Shown here in pieces: positions 36,682-50,700 of a stretch of 64,000 nucleotides of DNA. Position 1 is the first letter of the stretch. Each line of letters opens with the position of its first letter. The notes beneath the pieces are model-generated. The model was not told the origin of the DNA, ran no database searches, and was given only the letters and a program-made list of their open reading frames with translations. The DNA is from Trichosphaerium sp. ATCC 40318 (taxonomy: Eukaryota > Discosea > Flabellinia > Trichosidae), in NCBI GenBank assembly GCA_038496445.1, contig JALMLS010000418.1:124001-188000 (forward strand), read 5' to 3'. A program made the position numbers and the translations under genes.

Positions 36682-37125
36682 TGATTCCTTTCGCAAAGAT
36701 TTAACATCCACAAAAACTTCCTGTAAATAAAAAAAAATCATGAATGTTGTAAAGAAAAGCATATTTACCACATGGGATACCTAACACTTTTGTTATAAAG
36801 CAAATTGCTACATGATTCTAAAATAATTGCTTCTTTTTGAGCATGTTGTTTGGTAACGTAATGTTCACACTCCATATTTGTTCCATTGTAAGCGCAGTTG
36901 TGCATACCTAGCAGCTCCATGACAATTCATGTATTGTCCTTGCTCAGCTTGCACCTAATGCATTAGACGGCGCTTAGGCTTACCTATTTTCCGTCTATAT
37001 GTATCGCACCACATCCGTTTTTTTAAAAGTAGTATACCACGCCGTCAGATACAAGTAGAAATTCTCAAACTCGAGTCCAAAAAATTCTACTTAGAAAAGT
37101 CACAATACATTTTTGACTAGTCGCA
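36682..37125. other. Intergenic, no gene seen
   Basis: Spacer between tandem plus-strand genes. Nothing beyond A/T runs and a short palindromic AATGCATT near 36957. Confidence 0.5.
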
Positions 37126-39307
37126 ATGATCGAAAGATACCTTATCTTGGCTCTTTTAGTATTCTTTTTAAACTCGTTCGCGTATACACCCGTAAATACC
37201 ATTATTTTCTCATTTCTTTACCTTCTAACACGTGATTTTTGCTACTACAGGTCGTTGTTACGATAGACACTGATAGCGCAGTTCACGAGGTACCTCGGGA
37301 ATTTCTATCATTTAATTTGGATTGGTGGCCAAATAGCAGTCCGGTTCGTGCTTTATAGTGTTTCTCGCTCGTTTTTAATCATTGTTAAGGGTTGGGGAAC
37401 CGCTGGAATGTATACTGTAGATCTAGAAAACAAAAGTTTGATAACTCTTACAAAAGCTCTTTCTCCCGCGATATTAAGGATAGGAGGCACTTTATCTGAC
37501 TACATTGTATATGTAATCGAAGGGGTACCTCATGCACCATGTGCCAAAGGTATAAAAGCTCAATCAAAATGTGTATCTGAAGAACCATACTGTATTACTT
37601 GCCTTAATATGACACGCTGGCATCAAATGAATGAATTCGCATCAACTACAGGAGTAAGGATAGCTTTTGGTCTTAACGAAATATATGTTTCACGTGGAAG
37701 AGGTGACGCTTGGAACACTTCAAATGTTGAGGCTTTTTTAAAGTACACGGCGAGTCAAAACTTTGATAGCATCTACGGTAACTAAAAAAAAGTCATATAC
37801 GTCTCTTTAAATCACTTATGAATAGGGTATGAGATTGGTAATGAGCTAAACTGGAAGCTTAGCCCGCAGGATTGTGCAGCTGATGCAAAATGGCTCAAAA
37901 GTAAGCAGTTATTTTTTAGAAGATTTTTGATGTAACTACTTTTGCTTGTAGCAATGTTGACGACATTGTATCCTGACGAATCTAAAAGGTTCACTAATAA
38001 TTATATTACAATCATGGCCTGTTAATGTAAAGTAGACCACGTATTATAGGACCAGATGACAGCAACAGTTTCAAGGAATGGTACGCTTTTTTATTTTACG
38101 ATGCCTTTTTTCTTAGAATATTCCTGTTAGGTTTGAAACTTATATGCAATTGACACAAGGAATAAACGATGTGTATACATACCATAGTTACAATGTACGA
38201 TGTCAAGCAAGTGTTGAAGCTTATGTACCTAAAAATAACCTTTAGGGCTACGGTCTATCGCCAACGCTCCCAGAGGATATTTTAACAACAAAATTCGCTG
38301 ATAAGTACAACTCATGTTTAAATTATCAAGCCTTTAACTTTTTCAAGATCCAACACTACATCCGAGGAGTACTACAACATGCTTAAAAAATATGACCCAA
38401 ACGCTGAGGTATGGATTGGGGAGGGAGCTGCTGCATGGCACAGGTAAACTGTGTTGTTTTTTTTATTTATTTCAAGTTGCTTACCGACTTGTTATTAAAG
38501 CGGCCAAGACAATACTACGAACTCGTTCTCATCAGGATTTTATTATTTGAATGCACTTGGAGCATTGGCCAGAAACGGTAATAAAGTATTTTGTAGACAA
38601 ACACTCCTTGGCGGATGGTGAGGCTTCTATTACTTATTTGAGTTGTTAACCTCTTTCAACCAATAGGTACGAACTCGTTGACAAAGAAACAATGGCACCA
38701 AATCCAGGTAGGCTCTGATGTTCCTTAGATTTTAATTATCACGGAGTTTTGAACTGTATTTTTAGATTACTACACGGCTTATTTATGGAAACACTTAATG
38801 GGAAGCAAAGTACTAGTAGCTGAATATGATCTTAATCAAGATGTTCGCGTGTACGCTCATTGTGGATTGGAAGGAAAAGGACAGGTGCATCAATAATCAC
38901 ATCTTCATTTGATTTATAGTTAACAACAACCCTAGGTTGTCCTCGCTATTATCAATTACAGTAAAAATGAAACATTTGAATTTCACCTCGAAGGCATTAA
39001 GGGTACAGTGCAAAGTGCATAAAAAACCTTCTCACAAGTTCTGCTTAGCATTCACCCCACGAGTTGAATATTGGTTTTCGGCTTCAAAAGGTGATTTAAG
39101 GACAAAAGAAACAGTACTAAATGGACAACAGTTAGAATTTAAAGACGGAAACCTCCCGCCAATCAATGGTAAGCTACAACTATCCCTACAATGAATACTT
39201 AATAAGATTTAGGAAAGCACAGCTCTGATGCCATCCCTATTGTTGTAAATCCATTATCGTATGGATATGCTGTACTACTAGAAGCGCAAGCACATATATG
39301 CCAATAA
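37126..39307 (+). CDS. Secreted heparanase-like GH79 glycoside hydrolase
   Basis: ATG at 37126, stop at 39305-39307, about 13 exons. Signal peptide LILALLVFFLNSFAY, then VVVTIDTDSAVHEVPREFLS and FNLDWWPNSS at the first strand of the barrel. LRIGGTLSDYIVY matches the conserved R.GG..SD of GH79. The general acid/base lies in YEIGNELNWKL (GNE) and the nucleophile in AEVWIGEGAAAWH (GE), the pair used by clan GH-A retaining enzymes. Later ALARNGNKVFCRQTLLGGWY and a beta-sandwich end (VVLAIINYSKNETFEFHL). Human heparanase cleaves heparan sulphate and plant/fungal relatives cleave arabinogalactan glucuronides; substrate here is unknown. Several NxS/T sites fit secretion. Two introns appear to use a GTTC donor, and the one near 39009-39075 is approximate. 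Confidence 0.9.
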
Positions 39308-39756
39308 AGGGTCCAAGCCCACAAGTCAAACTCTAGCAATTGTTTCACAGGATTTTAGTTAGGTTGTCGTAGCTGTTCTTGATTGGTAGATTCGATCTAT
39401 CTAGCTCAAAATGATGGTATTGCTAATGTTTCTAAAACCTTTATTCCAAAGTATTAACATACTCACTGTCGGAGTGAGATGGAACCTTATTCGACAATAA
39501 TTTGAGGTCTTTTTTTTTCTCCCACGTTGTTTGCTTTGTGTCTATTGAGATAACAATTGAATCCTACGAGCGTTCATCTCTGGTGTGATCTTAAAACAGA
39601 CATTAATCACGTGCTTTTTTGACCAGTACGCACTATGATACATGTTGATGCTCCAGGATAAAATACACTTATAGCCACAGGTAGTATGGCATCAGGTACC
39701 ATGTTGTATAGTTCTCGGGTGCCTAATTATTACATGATTATTGTTACCTCTTTGTC
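39308..39756. other. Intergenic between convergent genes
   Basis: No gene seen. Contains a TCACGTGC near 39607. Confidence 0.5.
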
Positions 39757-40857
39757 TTAGTTAGAAATACCTGTTGTCTTATCTACAAGAAACGTCGTTC
39801 TTATTGCAACATCTGTTACTAAAAGTTTGCTCTCAGAGAACATTGTTAACAAGAGTTCCGGGCTTTCGTAGTCAGGTCCAAGAGGTTCAAGCGTTCCTAC
39901 ATCAATTGTGCAAGGATCTGTACTAAGAATTGATGTATCAAATTTCACTATGCTTGAAAGTGAACCAGTAGATAAAGACAAGTACGCTGTATCACCATCA
40001 ATCTCCACTACAATAAAAAAAACTATTTCAGAACACAATACAGTTTTAAATAGCTAACGTACTAGCACGTATCATACCACCTTGCAGTGTACAAGTGACG
40101 ATTCGTTCTGATATGCAATCACTTGGATTGGAGATATCAATACGATAGCGGGCAATGGCAAATCCGGTTTCAGTAGGAAAGACTAGCCCATAAAAATCCG
40201 TTTCATCAATAAATTGCCCATCTAAAAATTCGGTTTCGATAGAACCTGTGCATATCTCGTTATTTTCTAAGTCTTTGTAACTAAATTGAGCATTTGGATC
40301 AGGGTTTATGGATGAATAAGTAATAAGAATTCTTTCTCCATCTAATGAGGGTACTAATTTACACAGTTAAGTTTCGAATTTGATATTTCGTCAATCATGA
40401 ATTGACTCACATAAAAAAGGAAATTCAACTGCAGGTGAATTGAAGAATTGAGCGGTAATGCCAAGTGATTCCAAACCTAAAGCGAATTAGAAAAAGAGCC
40501 ATTAGCCACTAAAATATCGACAATGTTGTTTCCTGAATTTTCATATTTCACGTGAACAAAAACGTGGTTTACGGATGAGTGACGTTTGGCAAAACAGGCA
40601 CCTTACGTGATTTCTAAATACAACATGCTAATATGAGCAAAAAGTAGTGTAAACCCCGCTCAAAATTGATTTAAGGTAAAATATAACAATCCAAACAAAA
40701 TGGTAGGCTGTACCATTTAATTCCAAGTCTGTTTGTATACTTCGACTGTTCCAGAGTCAGTCATGTCTACAGGATGAATAAAACCAGGAAGAGAGTTCTG
40801 GCACATAGAAAGCGTAAAAAAGATTGATATCACAATGGTTATTGTTGTGTTGGACAT
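39757..40857 (-). CDS. Secreted or surface protein, beta-rich, family unknown
   Basis: The start at 40857 gives a good signal peptide (TITIVISIFFTLSMCQ) followed by LPGFIHPVDMTDSGTVEV. Downstream blocks on the same strand: near 40410-40470 (LESLGITAQFFNSPAVEFPF), 40060-40350 (LDGERILITYSSINPDPNAQ, FYGLVFPTETGFAIARYRI, SDCISERIVTCTLQGGMIR) and 39757-40020 (VEIDGDTAYLSLSTGSLSSI, LVTDVAIRTTFLVDKTTG). The repeated strand pattern with short turns resembles a beta-propeller or lectin-like sheet, and paired cysteines fit an extracellular protein. Exon joins are not all resolved; one join meets a stop, so a missed exon or a decayed gene is possible. Family not recognised. Confidence 0.5.
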
Positions 40858-41486
40858 GTGGTTCAAGTGCGACAACCACTTGAAAAAAAACTACAAAACA
40901 ACTTTTCAGAATGGCGTTGACCGCCGTTTGTGAATGTGTTTTATTGATTGTTATACTACTAATCAAGTTACCATACCACTCTGCTTCAATTTTTAGCATA
41001 AAACAGATTGGCATTTTTTGTACAATAGAACTTGTGAACACTAATGTCACTTCTCAATGACTGGCGAGTTTTTTTTTGAAAGGAAAAAATGCTGTGTATG
41101 AAATAAAGTCAAACTGTATTTTATCTAACAGCCTCCATAGTCGTCTAACAAAGTTACTTAACACCTTTGTAAATAAGTTAGTAATAAATTAGAATTCTCC
41201 TTACCTACTCAATACAACGTCTTATAACTGTAGCTAAGCTATACGACATTAGCATGCGCTGTGGTGCTAATGTGAGATCTCTATCATTAAAGCAACCTCG
41301 CCAGTCATTGAGAAGTGGCATAAGCAATCTAGAAAACAAAAGATGCTTCCTACAACGGCTGCAGTATTTATATTTATATACACTGTACATCGTTGGAAGG
41401 TCTGTGTGTTCCACATCAAAGGGCTACAAGGCTCGCATGGTATTTTAGGCACCACTTGTAGGGGATCGTCAAATCTGCTATTACAC
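40858..41486. other. Intergenic, no gene seen
   Basis: Short ORFs on both strands; none has a recognisable feature. Lies between the signal-peptide gene and the MITE-like element. Confidence 0.45.
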
Positions 41487-41864
41487 GGTGATACTAACGC
41501 CCTTCCGTTATGAATACAAGCAATATTCATTCATTGTCCCGTAAGCCATATTCATTATTATTCATTCATGAATATTCATGGGCGTTTGGTGAGTCAGGAT
41601 GTTGAGGAGCTTTTGGTTTGTAGCACCTAGCGATGTTCCAAATGGATAGATTCAACAAGTTGCATTTGAAAACCGAATTGGGATAGTCAACAGAACACCA
41701 AAAGCCACAAATCCAGTCAAAATCAGCCATCAAATTGCACAATTTTCGACCGTTTACTGTGTGCATGAATAATGAATGAATTTTTTTAGTCGTGAATATT
41801 TGTGAATGTAGGCTGTATTTGAATATTCAAATTATTCATTCATAACGGAAGGGCGTTAGGTGAT
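41487..41864. mobile_element. MITE-like non-autonomous DNA element, ~365 bp
   Basis: Perfect 21-bp terminal inverted repeats: 41495-41515 (TAACGCCCTTCCGTTATGAA and one more T) and its reverse complement at 41838-41858. Both ends are flanked by GGTGAT (41487-41492 and 41859-41864), a probable target-site duplication, with two extra bases at the left. The interior has no coding frame of transposase type and is rich in ATTCAT/ATGAAT subterminal repeats and a central ATTCATGAAT palindrome. Superfamily cannot be fixed: TSD length 5-8 would be needed to choose between hAT-like and others. Confidence 0.8.
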
Positions 41865-42055
41865 TTGTAATTGTTATTCGACCCACCTCAGTGTGATTTG
41901 GCCACAAATTACAAACCAAGCTTGTTAGCCAAATGGAAGGTGTAGTTCACTCGACCATACTAAATGTAGTCAAAAAATGAGACTGTTATTTTTAACACGT
42001 GCGAAAAACTCATCTCGTCAAACGTGTTATTACTTAATGAGTAGAACACACTGTA

Positions 42056-43744
42056 ATGGCTGAGCCGCAATCTTTGGAGGTTCCTTTACAATATATTAAT
42101 CGTTTGGCCACCGGTTTTGGTCATTCGATGGTAATAGCAGACGATGGCTTTGTATACACGTGGGGCAAAAATTATCACCATCAATTGAGTAATACAGACA
42201 CAGAAAAGACTTCTATACCAATACCTATAAAGTCGCTCAAAAATATCGTCTGTATTGCTGCTGGAAGCGCTCATAGCCTTGCCGTTGATTCAAATGGTAT
42301 TGTATATTCGTGGGGGTGTAATTCAGACGGTTCACTGGGCCTGGGTCACTTCGAGTCACCTGTTTCAAAACCAACACGCATTCCAGATCTCGCTGAAATT
42401 ACTCAAGTCACTGCCTACTCTGCAAGTATGGCATTGTCGCAATCAGGTCATGTCTACTCTTGGGGATACAATTTATATCAAGGCTTGGGCCATTCATTCG
42501 ATACTATTAAAGTTTCATCACCGGGGGTTATCCCAAAACTTCAAAATGTATCAAAAATTCAAACAAATTATTACATAAGTGGAGCAATGACTACAGAAGG
42601 TCATGTCTTTCTTTGGGGAACAACCCAAGATATACCATCTGATGAAGAATTATTCTTGAAGCCAAACACTATTTCAAGAGTTCCTAGCATTAACAACGCC
42701 ACTGATATTGCTGTTGGAAATAGGCACGTTCTTGTTCTCATCAAGTCAGGTCAAGTATTTTCTTTTGGCTGCGACTCGTATGGGTGTCTTGGGTTGGGGA
42801 GTGATAGCTATGACAAATATGTGATCGAAGAACTCAATAACATCAAATCTATCCATGCTGGTTCCTCTTCATCGTTTGCAATTGATAATAAAGGTTGTTT
42901 GTTTGGTTGGGGTCACGTGAAATGGATTGATTCGTTCTCGTCAAACATACCACTAAAATTAGCTGGAAAATATGTTGAGTTAGCTAACAAACAACATCAC
43001 TACTTGGCAATATCTCATGATTTTCGATTAGTTACAAGAGGCTATAATAAATACGGTCAATCAGAGCCACAAAATTTAACATTTAATAGAAAGGTAAATC
43101 ATCAATCATGTGGTAGTTTGTTTTTGTAAACGGTTTAGGCAAACAAAACTAAACAGACACCTGAAGAGTTAAAAGAAGATCGAAAACAAAGCAACCTTGA
43201 TTCCAGCACCAAGTTTAGCAACATTCTAGACTTTGTTGACATGAGTCAAGATACATATGAATCCTTTGGGATACAAAACCATGAAGAAGGATACTTTTCT
43301 GATGTACAGAAAACAACAACAACTTACGCTAACAAGTTTGTTAGCCTGATGAAGTGAGCGCTCATATTCGCCCATCAAATGCAACACATTTAGTGAATAA
43401 CATGAATGCACTTCTACAAAAATCATGGCTGGATAAGCCTGGTGTTTCGGTCAAGAACAAGGTAATCATGTTTTTAGAAAAAGAGGCAATAACATTTATT
43501 ATAGTCAACTTTCATTCCACTACCTAAGACTCAATCAACGAAACCAATAAATATTTCGCTTGATTGGAAGTCAGCACTTGGGAAGTTGGGAATCACAAAC
43601 AAGAGAGCACAGGAACTTGGCTCATTCATGAATGAATTGTGTATAAAATCCAATGACATTAATCAAGATGTGTTAATTGAACTTGGATTCAATTTGCTAG
43701 AACGTATTAAAGTCACTAAAGCACAACTTAATAACATTATTTGA
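42056..43744 (+). CDS. RCC1-repeat protein with C-terminal helical domain
   Basis: A first exon of about 350 codons holds at least six RCC1 propeller blades, recognisable by FGHSMVIADDGFVYTWGKN, GSAHSLAVDSNGIVYSWGCN, SGHVYSWGYNLYQGLGH, GNRHVLVLIKSGQVFSFGCD and the repeated G.LG motif. It is followed by an intron (GTAAAT...TTTAG) and exons encoding a polar linker (KQTPEELKEDRKQSN) and a C-terminal helical segment LDWKSALGKLGITNKRAQEL...LIELGFNLLERIKVTKAQL, which resembles a SAM domain. RCC1 proteins act as GEFs (Ran) or as scaffolds; nothing shows Ran specificity. The join between the linker exon and the last exons (about 43358-43400) could not be made in phase, so one boundary is uncertain. 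CACGTG occurs in the coding exon. Confidence 0.85.
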
Positions 43745-44732
43745 AATGTTAATGTGTTGATGCTGTAGTTGGAGAATAAATAAAGTATAAGTTAAAAAGC
43801 TTGGAGTAAATGTTAGAAACCAGAAAACACTTGTTGTCAACAGCATCAAGTGAAAACAATTATTAGGAATATTGTTGCCTTGACCACTTTGTAATGTTCC
43901 AGATGTAGCATTTTTGTTGGCAAAAATTGCTGCGTTGACTTTTGTTAATAATAATTGTTACTTATTTTGAATAACTTGACTGCCATCCTTGTTCACATTT
44001 GTTCGAAAATTATGCAAGTGGACAACGAATGCAATTTAGTAGAGGGCTCGGTTCGCTTTCGGTCAGGACAAGAACCCGACCTTCGCTCACAAATTGGTGG
44101 CATGAAAAAAAAATGCGAAAAAAATGAGAACAAAAACTGGGTATACTCTTGCTTGTTCTTTTGCTTAAAAGATCTTCTGCAGCCGCAAGGTTACCAAGAC
44201 ACTGAATACATTTGACTTATGCTTATATTGCACTGCGACATGATTCTTCCTCCTTTGTTGCGCAGTCGATAGGCTGTTAAGAAATGCTTAGTTGAGATGC
44301 AAGGCCTGTCAAAAGTGTTGGAGCTGGCCATCTTTGTTTTTTTTGTGTAGGTGTTAACCATCTACCTCGTGTTTTTAGATTGAATCAGACAATTTTTCGG
44401 AAAAGACAAATAAGGAGAGTGAAAATCACAAAGAATAGAAATGTAGTACTTTGAATAAACACGTCTCAGGTGTCGTGACCTTGCAGTCAAGCCAAGAGAT
44501 AGGTTCTTCAATCAGTCTTGTTGTTGTTTGTAGGACAGTACCTGGCTTGTTCCACTTAAAAGTGAAGTACTACACATTGTTGGGTGTAAGGAAATTACAG
44601 ATGAAGGTATTGAAGGGTTACCAGGAATACGTGAAATAGCCTTGACCATATTCTTGCCACAAAGGTGTTTTTTATTTTTACAAGAAAGAGGTCACAAATC
44701 AGTTAAGTTTGTGTTATGATGTATATATAATT
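43745..44732. other. Intergenic with an LRR-like remnant
   Basis: Mostly non-coding. A plus-strand stretch at about 44567-44660 reads VLHIVGCKEITDEGIEGLPG, the C..ITD.G...L pattern of AMN1-type leucine-rich repeats, but it has no upstream exon or longer frame. It may be a gene fragment. The ORF at 43955-44215 has no recognisable feature. Confidence 0.35.
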
Positions 44733-47700
44733 TTATGTCTTGTGTTCATTCCACCACTTCATCAATGATGCCAAAAAAGCAAAAATCATCTTTGGTTGTG
44801 CTTCAACAATATCTGTGGTATAGATAAGCGATTTATCTCGTTCTTTAGGCTTGTAAACTCAACGTACCTTCCCACACAAGGAAAATAAAACAACCTATCT
44901 TCCTTGCCAAACCAATGACATACTTGGCATTCATTTCTTTCTCTTCATCTTTAAAGGTGAAAAAGTTAGTAAAAAAATACTGTTATACAAAGTACTGTAG
45001 TGTACCATCTTTGCCATGCTTCATTAACCTTTGATTAACGATATTCGGTTCAACAGCGTCCAAGAGATATGCTAAAAAGTGACTATTGCTTACACTCTTA
45101 TCTTTAATAGATGATAAAGTTTCATCTTGTCCTGACATTTGAACCATCTTATTAGCCCATTCAACCACCTGGTCTTCAGTTATTTTTGTTCCATCAACTT
45201 GAAGAACACTCAACAAGTGATGTTTGCATGCTTGCCAGACGAGTGCTAAACAAGTATTAAAATAAAACCGCATTTCTCCATAACGATGACAAGAAGAAAG
45301 TTGAAAAACGGACTGATAGCCTTGCAAAAAAAAAATCACGTGCCAAGGATCAACTTTCTATTTTTCTCAACAAAATCTGTTCCAGCTATATTAACAATAC
45401 TAAAGTTTAATTTTCTACCCAATCCAACTGCATAGTTGCAGTTACCAAGTTTTTGAAACCTGTTGTTAATAATTAGCTAAACGAAACTCCTTTGTTTTGA
45501 AGGCTTCGCTTTCAATCTATATGAAATACTCGCAAATTAACGACTCCTTGGCCGCTAATTTTGTATGTACGTATACTCCTTTAACGTACTTATTCCTAGC
45601 CTTCTTTTTGACTTTATCCCAAGATACTATACCTGGAGAGAGCTTCTCGAATACCTTTAACATAGGATTAATATTACGATAATTCTCAAAGTTTTCTTCC
45701 TTTCTTTTTTGGGCTCATTTCTTCGTACCTGAATGAGGACAATTCCATCTGTAAAATCATCTGTGACGTTTGTTATAAACCTATCAAGGCCAAGACTGTT
45801 CATCCACGTGCAAAACGCTGAATGCCATCAAAAAATGATTGGATAGGAATTCTATATTAGTCTCTTCTACAAGCCTCCTACCTCTTTCTTCTCTTGTTCC
45901 TTTAATGTCAACGATACGTCTACCCATTGGTGATCTTGATCGGCGCGTGTGTGTGAGCTTCGGTCCAAGTGTTATCTTATTCGTTAACTTCAACTGAAGC
46001 GCAAAAATGAGCTTTGAGTGTATTGTGGTGGCTCGCTGTATGTACCTTTCTAGCTCCTCTTGGGCTATCTCTTCTACTTCTTCTCACATCATCCACAGGC
46101 TCATCAGGTTCTTCAAGGAATCCACAATTCTGGTGGAAAGTTGAAGCAAGCTGAAGAAGATTGAGCTTTCCATTCGCCTAAAAAACTGTAAGCTCACTTT
46201 ACTACTATCATTTTTCGAAACCTCTTGTATATCTTTTGCTGTTATCCATGGCCTGTCTTTACCAATGCGTCTTATGCTTTTATAAAACGATTTGGCTCTT
46301 GCTGCAGGATCAGCTTCAGCAAGTATATCTAAACCACAATGCTTTGGATACAGTTTGTTGTATAAAACAATATATGCATTGGTTGTCTTTTTGTAAAGGT
46401 GAGTACGAACCACAAAACTGTTTACATCACCTTTAAGCTGTCGCCAAAGTTTGTAATTGACCACTCTGAATGCCCGTCTTTCAAATAGTGATTCACCCAA
46501 CGTAGTAGAATATCCTCAGCGGTGTAGTTTACATCCTAAAATACTCAGTACTTATGCGGAAAAGTTTCAGAAAGAATACCTCGTCCTCAAGTTCTTCTTC
46601 AGTGAATATTGGTGAAACCTCAGGGTGAACTCCTAAACTAACCATAGACATTAATCCGACTCGAATTATCTCATAAATGAGTTCCATAATCGAGGCTGCC
46701 TAAAAATATCGTAAGTTGTTTTTAACTTTTGTTCTTGTTTTTTTCGCTGCTTGCGTCTCCTCTTGATAAGTCTGCAGCTGTTAGATGGAATACACGGCAT
46801 CCAATAACTTTTGCGCTTCCCAAACACAAGTTGAAGTTTTGCTCAGCTTCTTTACGAGAGAAAGGCACTCTGTTTATAACACGTTCGTCTATAGAACCAG
46901 GAATGCAATAGTTGATAAGTTTGCTAAGAAAAAGTAAGAAAAAACAAAGAACAATCGAATGTCTACAACGTACATAGGTAGTACGCCATCAATACATGCA
47001 TGTGTTAGAGTAGGTGTCTTTTTAAATATAGGTAGTTTAGCCGCAAGATCAGGGTCATCTTTAAGGCATCTGTTAATGTATGTTGCGCAAGGTTTTTCTA
47101 ATAGTGTCAGTTAACAAAACAAGCAAGTTTGATTGTTACCTTCAGGTGCGTAGAAATCTCCACGTGGTGCTACTTGCATTGCAGGTTCTATTGCTATAGT
47201 AGGAGCAACTACCACTGGAACGGCAGCTGCAGCTTCCTCAGCCTTTTTCTCTTGTTCTTCAAGAAGTGCCTTTAACCTTGATATTTCTTCTTCAAGCTCA
47301 CCCTTTTCTTTCTCTAACAGAAAATAAATCATTAAATCATTATTTTTTGTTTTAAATGACAACTATTTTCTTTCGTACCCAAGGCGCTTAGTTGATCCTT
47401 CATTTCGTTAATAGTACTATCTTTAGAAGAAATTGTTCCTTCATGTTCAGCAATCGACTTTTTAAGGCCTTCAATCTGTTCTCTCAGTTTATTCCTTAAG
47501 GTGCACAAATCATGGAATTGCTCTTCGTAGCTAGCTGCGCTCTTATTTGCTTTCTCTAGTTCAGAAGCATGCTGAGCATCCTTTTCTGCTGTTTCTGATT
47601 TTAAGGTATCTAACAAAGACTTTGTGCTGTCTTTATCAGCGTTAGCTGCCTCAAGGTCTTGGCGGAGTTGTTCCATCTGTTCTTCAAGGTTTGTATTGTT

Positions 47701-50700
47701 TTCCATTGCTGTAGCCAACTTTGAAACAAATCTCCCTTTAGTGTCTGCGAGCTTTTTAGCAAGTGTACTCTTACTCTCAGATAAAGCTACACGCAAATCA
47801 TTAGTATACATGGAACTTATAGTGTTCATAACCGTACATTCTAATTCAGCTTCTAGATTAGCCTTTTGTTCCTTTAGCGTGCTGATTTCGTTCGACAAGG
47901 TTTCCTGTGTCTAAACTCGTATTATTATGTGAAAGCAGTGATGCTTTGTCTGGGTTTCTTACTGATTCATGTTCAGATTGGGCTTGAGCTGAAGCTTCCT
48001 CAAGTTGCTTGTGCTGTTGTTGTAATTCTTCAAGTACTTTTTGAGTATTAGAAAGTTCATCATTGAGCGTAGCTAACGATGCTGAAGTGTCATCAAACTC
48101 CTAAAATGTGAAAAAAGTAAGAAAAAAGTACAAAACTAATTTCGTCAAATTCTGGGTAAAATTGTACTCGTATATAGTAAACATACCTTCGTTTTATCTT
48201 CCAGAGCAGAAGTGAGAGTGGCTATTTCTCCATCTTTGTTGGTAACCTCTCCTTCAAGTTCTTCTATCCTTGCTTCAGCTATTGTAGTCTTTTGGACTTG
48301 TCCCAAAAGCTCATCGGATACTTTCTCATGAAGTGCTGTTTTCTCGCTCAGGTTCTTTTTCTCTTGAGCTAACTCTTCAGATAACTTGCTTATAGTATCT
48401 TTTGCTTCCTTGAGATTAGATTTAAGCTCCTTCGCATCTGAAGTTGTTCCAGCATGTAACTCTTTCAACTCATTAAGCTGACTTGTCTCCGCATCCAACT
48501 CTTTTTGCATATCAAGAAGTTGTTGCTCGAGTACATCTGTAAGAGCTTTCAAAGACCTTTTCTCTTTTGTGTATTCAACAATGGTGTTCTAACAAGAAAT
48601 AAGAACAATGGCTTTTTTATGTAGTTTCCAGTTGTACCTCTTTTTCTTCCAGTTCTGCTACCAAGTTTGCTTTCTGTCCATCTAGACTTGTGTATTCATT
48701 TGCCTTCGCATTTAGCTTCGAATTCAATGTCTCCTTTTCGATCTCTAATTCGTCATGTGCGCGTTGGAGTTCATCAAAGAGTTCATTACGCTTTTGTAAA
48801 TCACCTTGCAAAGATTCAAATTCTTTTTGACGCTTTTGAAGTTCATCATCCTTAGTAGAGTTTGAAGCATTGGCACTAGCTATTGTATTTTTAGAGTCTT
48901 CTAATTCTTTTTCAAGCGCTGATATACGGTCAGACTTTTTACTGAGTTGATCCTAAAGCAAAAGTTTGTGAGCAAAAGAACTTAATACTCTTATTTGCGT
49001 ACCTTTAAGTCTGCTAGATCATCGTTTAAACCAGATATTGTGCTTTCAAGTGTTTTGCACGATTCTTTAGAGTCGCCGAGATCCTTTTGAGTAGCCTCCA
49101 ACTGAGTATTTAAGCTATCCCCTCGAGACTCGCTTTCTTTCAATTGGTTTTTAGTATCTTCAAGTTCGCTCTTAAACAAGGTCAAACATTGCACGTGATA
49201 TGTTTGGTTTAGTTTAATAAACGTACCTTAACTGCGGCTATAGCCTCTGCACTTTCTTGTTGTTTGGCAAGATGTTCTTGTTCAGCTATTTTAGCATCTT
49301 CTAGAGCTTGTTCAATTTCAGACTTGAATTTTGCAGTTTCTTTATCAAGTTTCTTATTCAATGCAGCTAAAGCGTCTTTCTCGTCTGCTAATGCTTGCTT
49401 AGTTTCTGAAAGTACAGCATCAGTGTTTTCTCCAGTCTTCTTTGATTCTGATAGGAGTTCTTTGAGATCTGAAATCTCACTGTCAAGCTTCGCTTTTGCT
49501 CTTTCGAAATCCTCAGCTTCATCAGCTTTTTCTCTCTCTAGTTGGGCAACATGAGCTTCTGTGTTTCTTTGCTTTTCTTCTAGATCTCTATGCTCTCCAT
49601 GGAGTTTCTCAAGATCATCAGTAAGACCACCACTTTTAGTAGTTTCGTCAGAAAGATCATTTTTCAAACCTTCAATCTATTCACGTGGTAAGAAATTTCG
49701 GTTCTTTGTTCCTGTGTTGTAGCGAAAGTACCTGCTCTTTGTGAAGTTTTAAATCTTCTCTCACTGCGTGTAATTCACTCTCTAATGATGATACTTGTTG
49801 CTCAAAATCAGATTTTTCACCTTCGTACGCAGTTAAGTGATCTTTGTGCGTTTGTTTCCAGGTTTTTTTCTTTTGTCTAGTTTTCTCAAGAACTTCTCCA
49901 AGTTCAGCTGCAATACCTTCTTGCTTCTTTAAGGCTTCCTTTGTACTATCAAGATGTTCCTGAAGCGAAGCTTTATCTTTTTCAAGAGCATCACATTGAG
50001 CTTGAAGATCTGTATGCTTGTCATTGAGAGTGGCATATTTGTTATTCAAAGCATCACATTCGTTTGCATGAGCGTCAATTGTATCAGCAAGCTTTTCTGT
50101 CAAGTCTTCGAACTCTTGATTCTTTTCGGTTAAAAGTTGCTTAGTATCGTCTCTTTGTTTCTCGGTTTCTTTTGTTTTATCTCTACTCTGTTCTAAAAGA
50201 TCTTGAGTCTCTGCGAGTTCCTTCTTCTTTCCTTCGAGAGCTGCCTTTGTTTCTTCGAGTTCTGAACAAGTTTTCTCATGCTCTTTCTCTAGAGCTGCTA
50301 AGGTGGCTTTTGTTGCGTCATGCTGTGCTATAAGTTCTTCCTTTTCTTTAGCATGTTCGCTCAGGGCATCATTGTACTTTTGGGTTAATTCTTCAAAGCT
50401 CTTTTCGTGCTCAACTATTTTTTTCTTGGCATCCTTCAAAGACTTGGTCAATGACGCTTTAGTATCTTCTAACGCTGAAATTTGCTTTTTGAGATCGTCT
50501 GTCTATAGACACGTTAGTTGGATATTACTTGATTCCGAGACTGATTTTATGGGTACGCACGTGTTGTTTAATACGTTCTTCCAAGTGCTGTGTTGTGTCT
50601 TCAAGAGCAGAGACTGCAGCACTAAGCATCGAGTTAGAGCAGCCCAAATTGGAGATATATGTTCGCGTACGATTTTTCTGCGTTGCTTTGTGTAAGGTCC

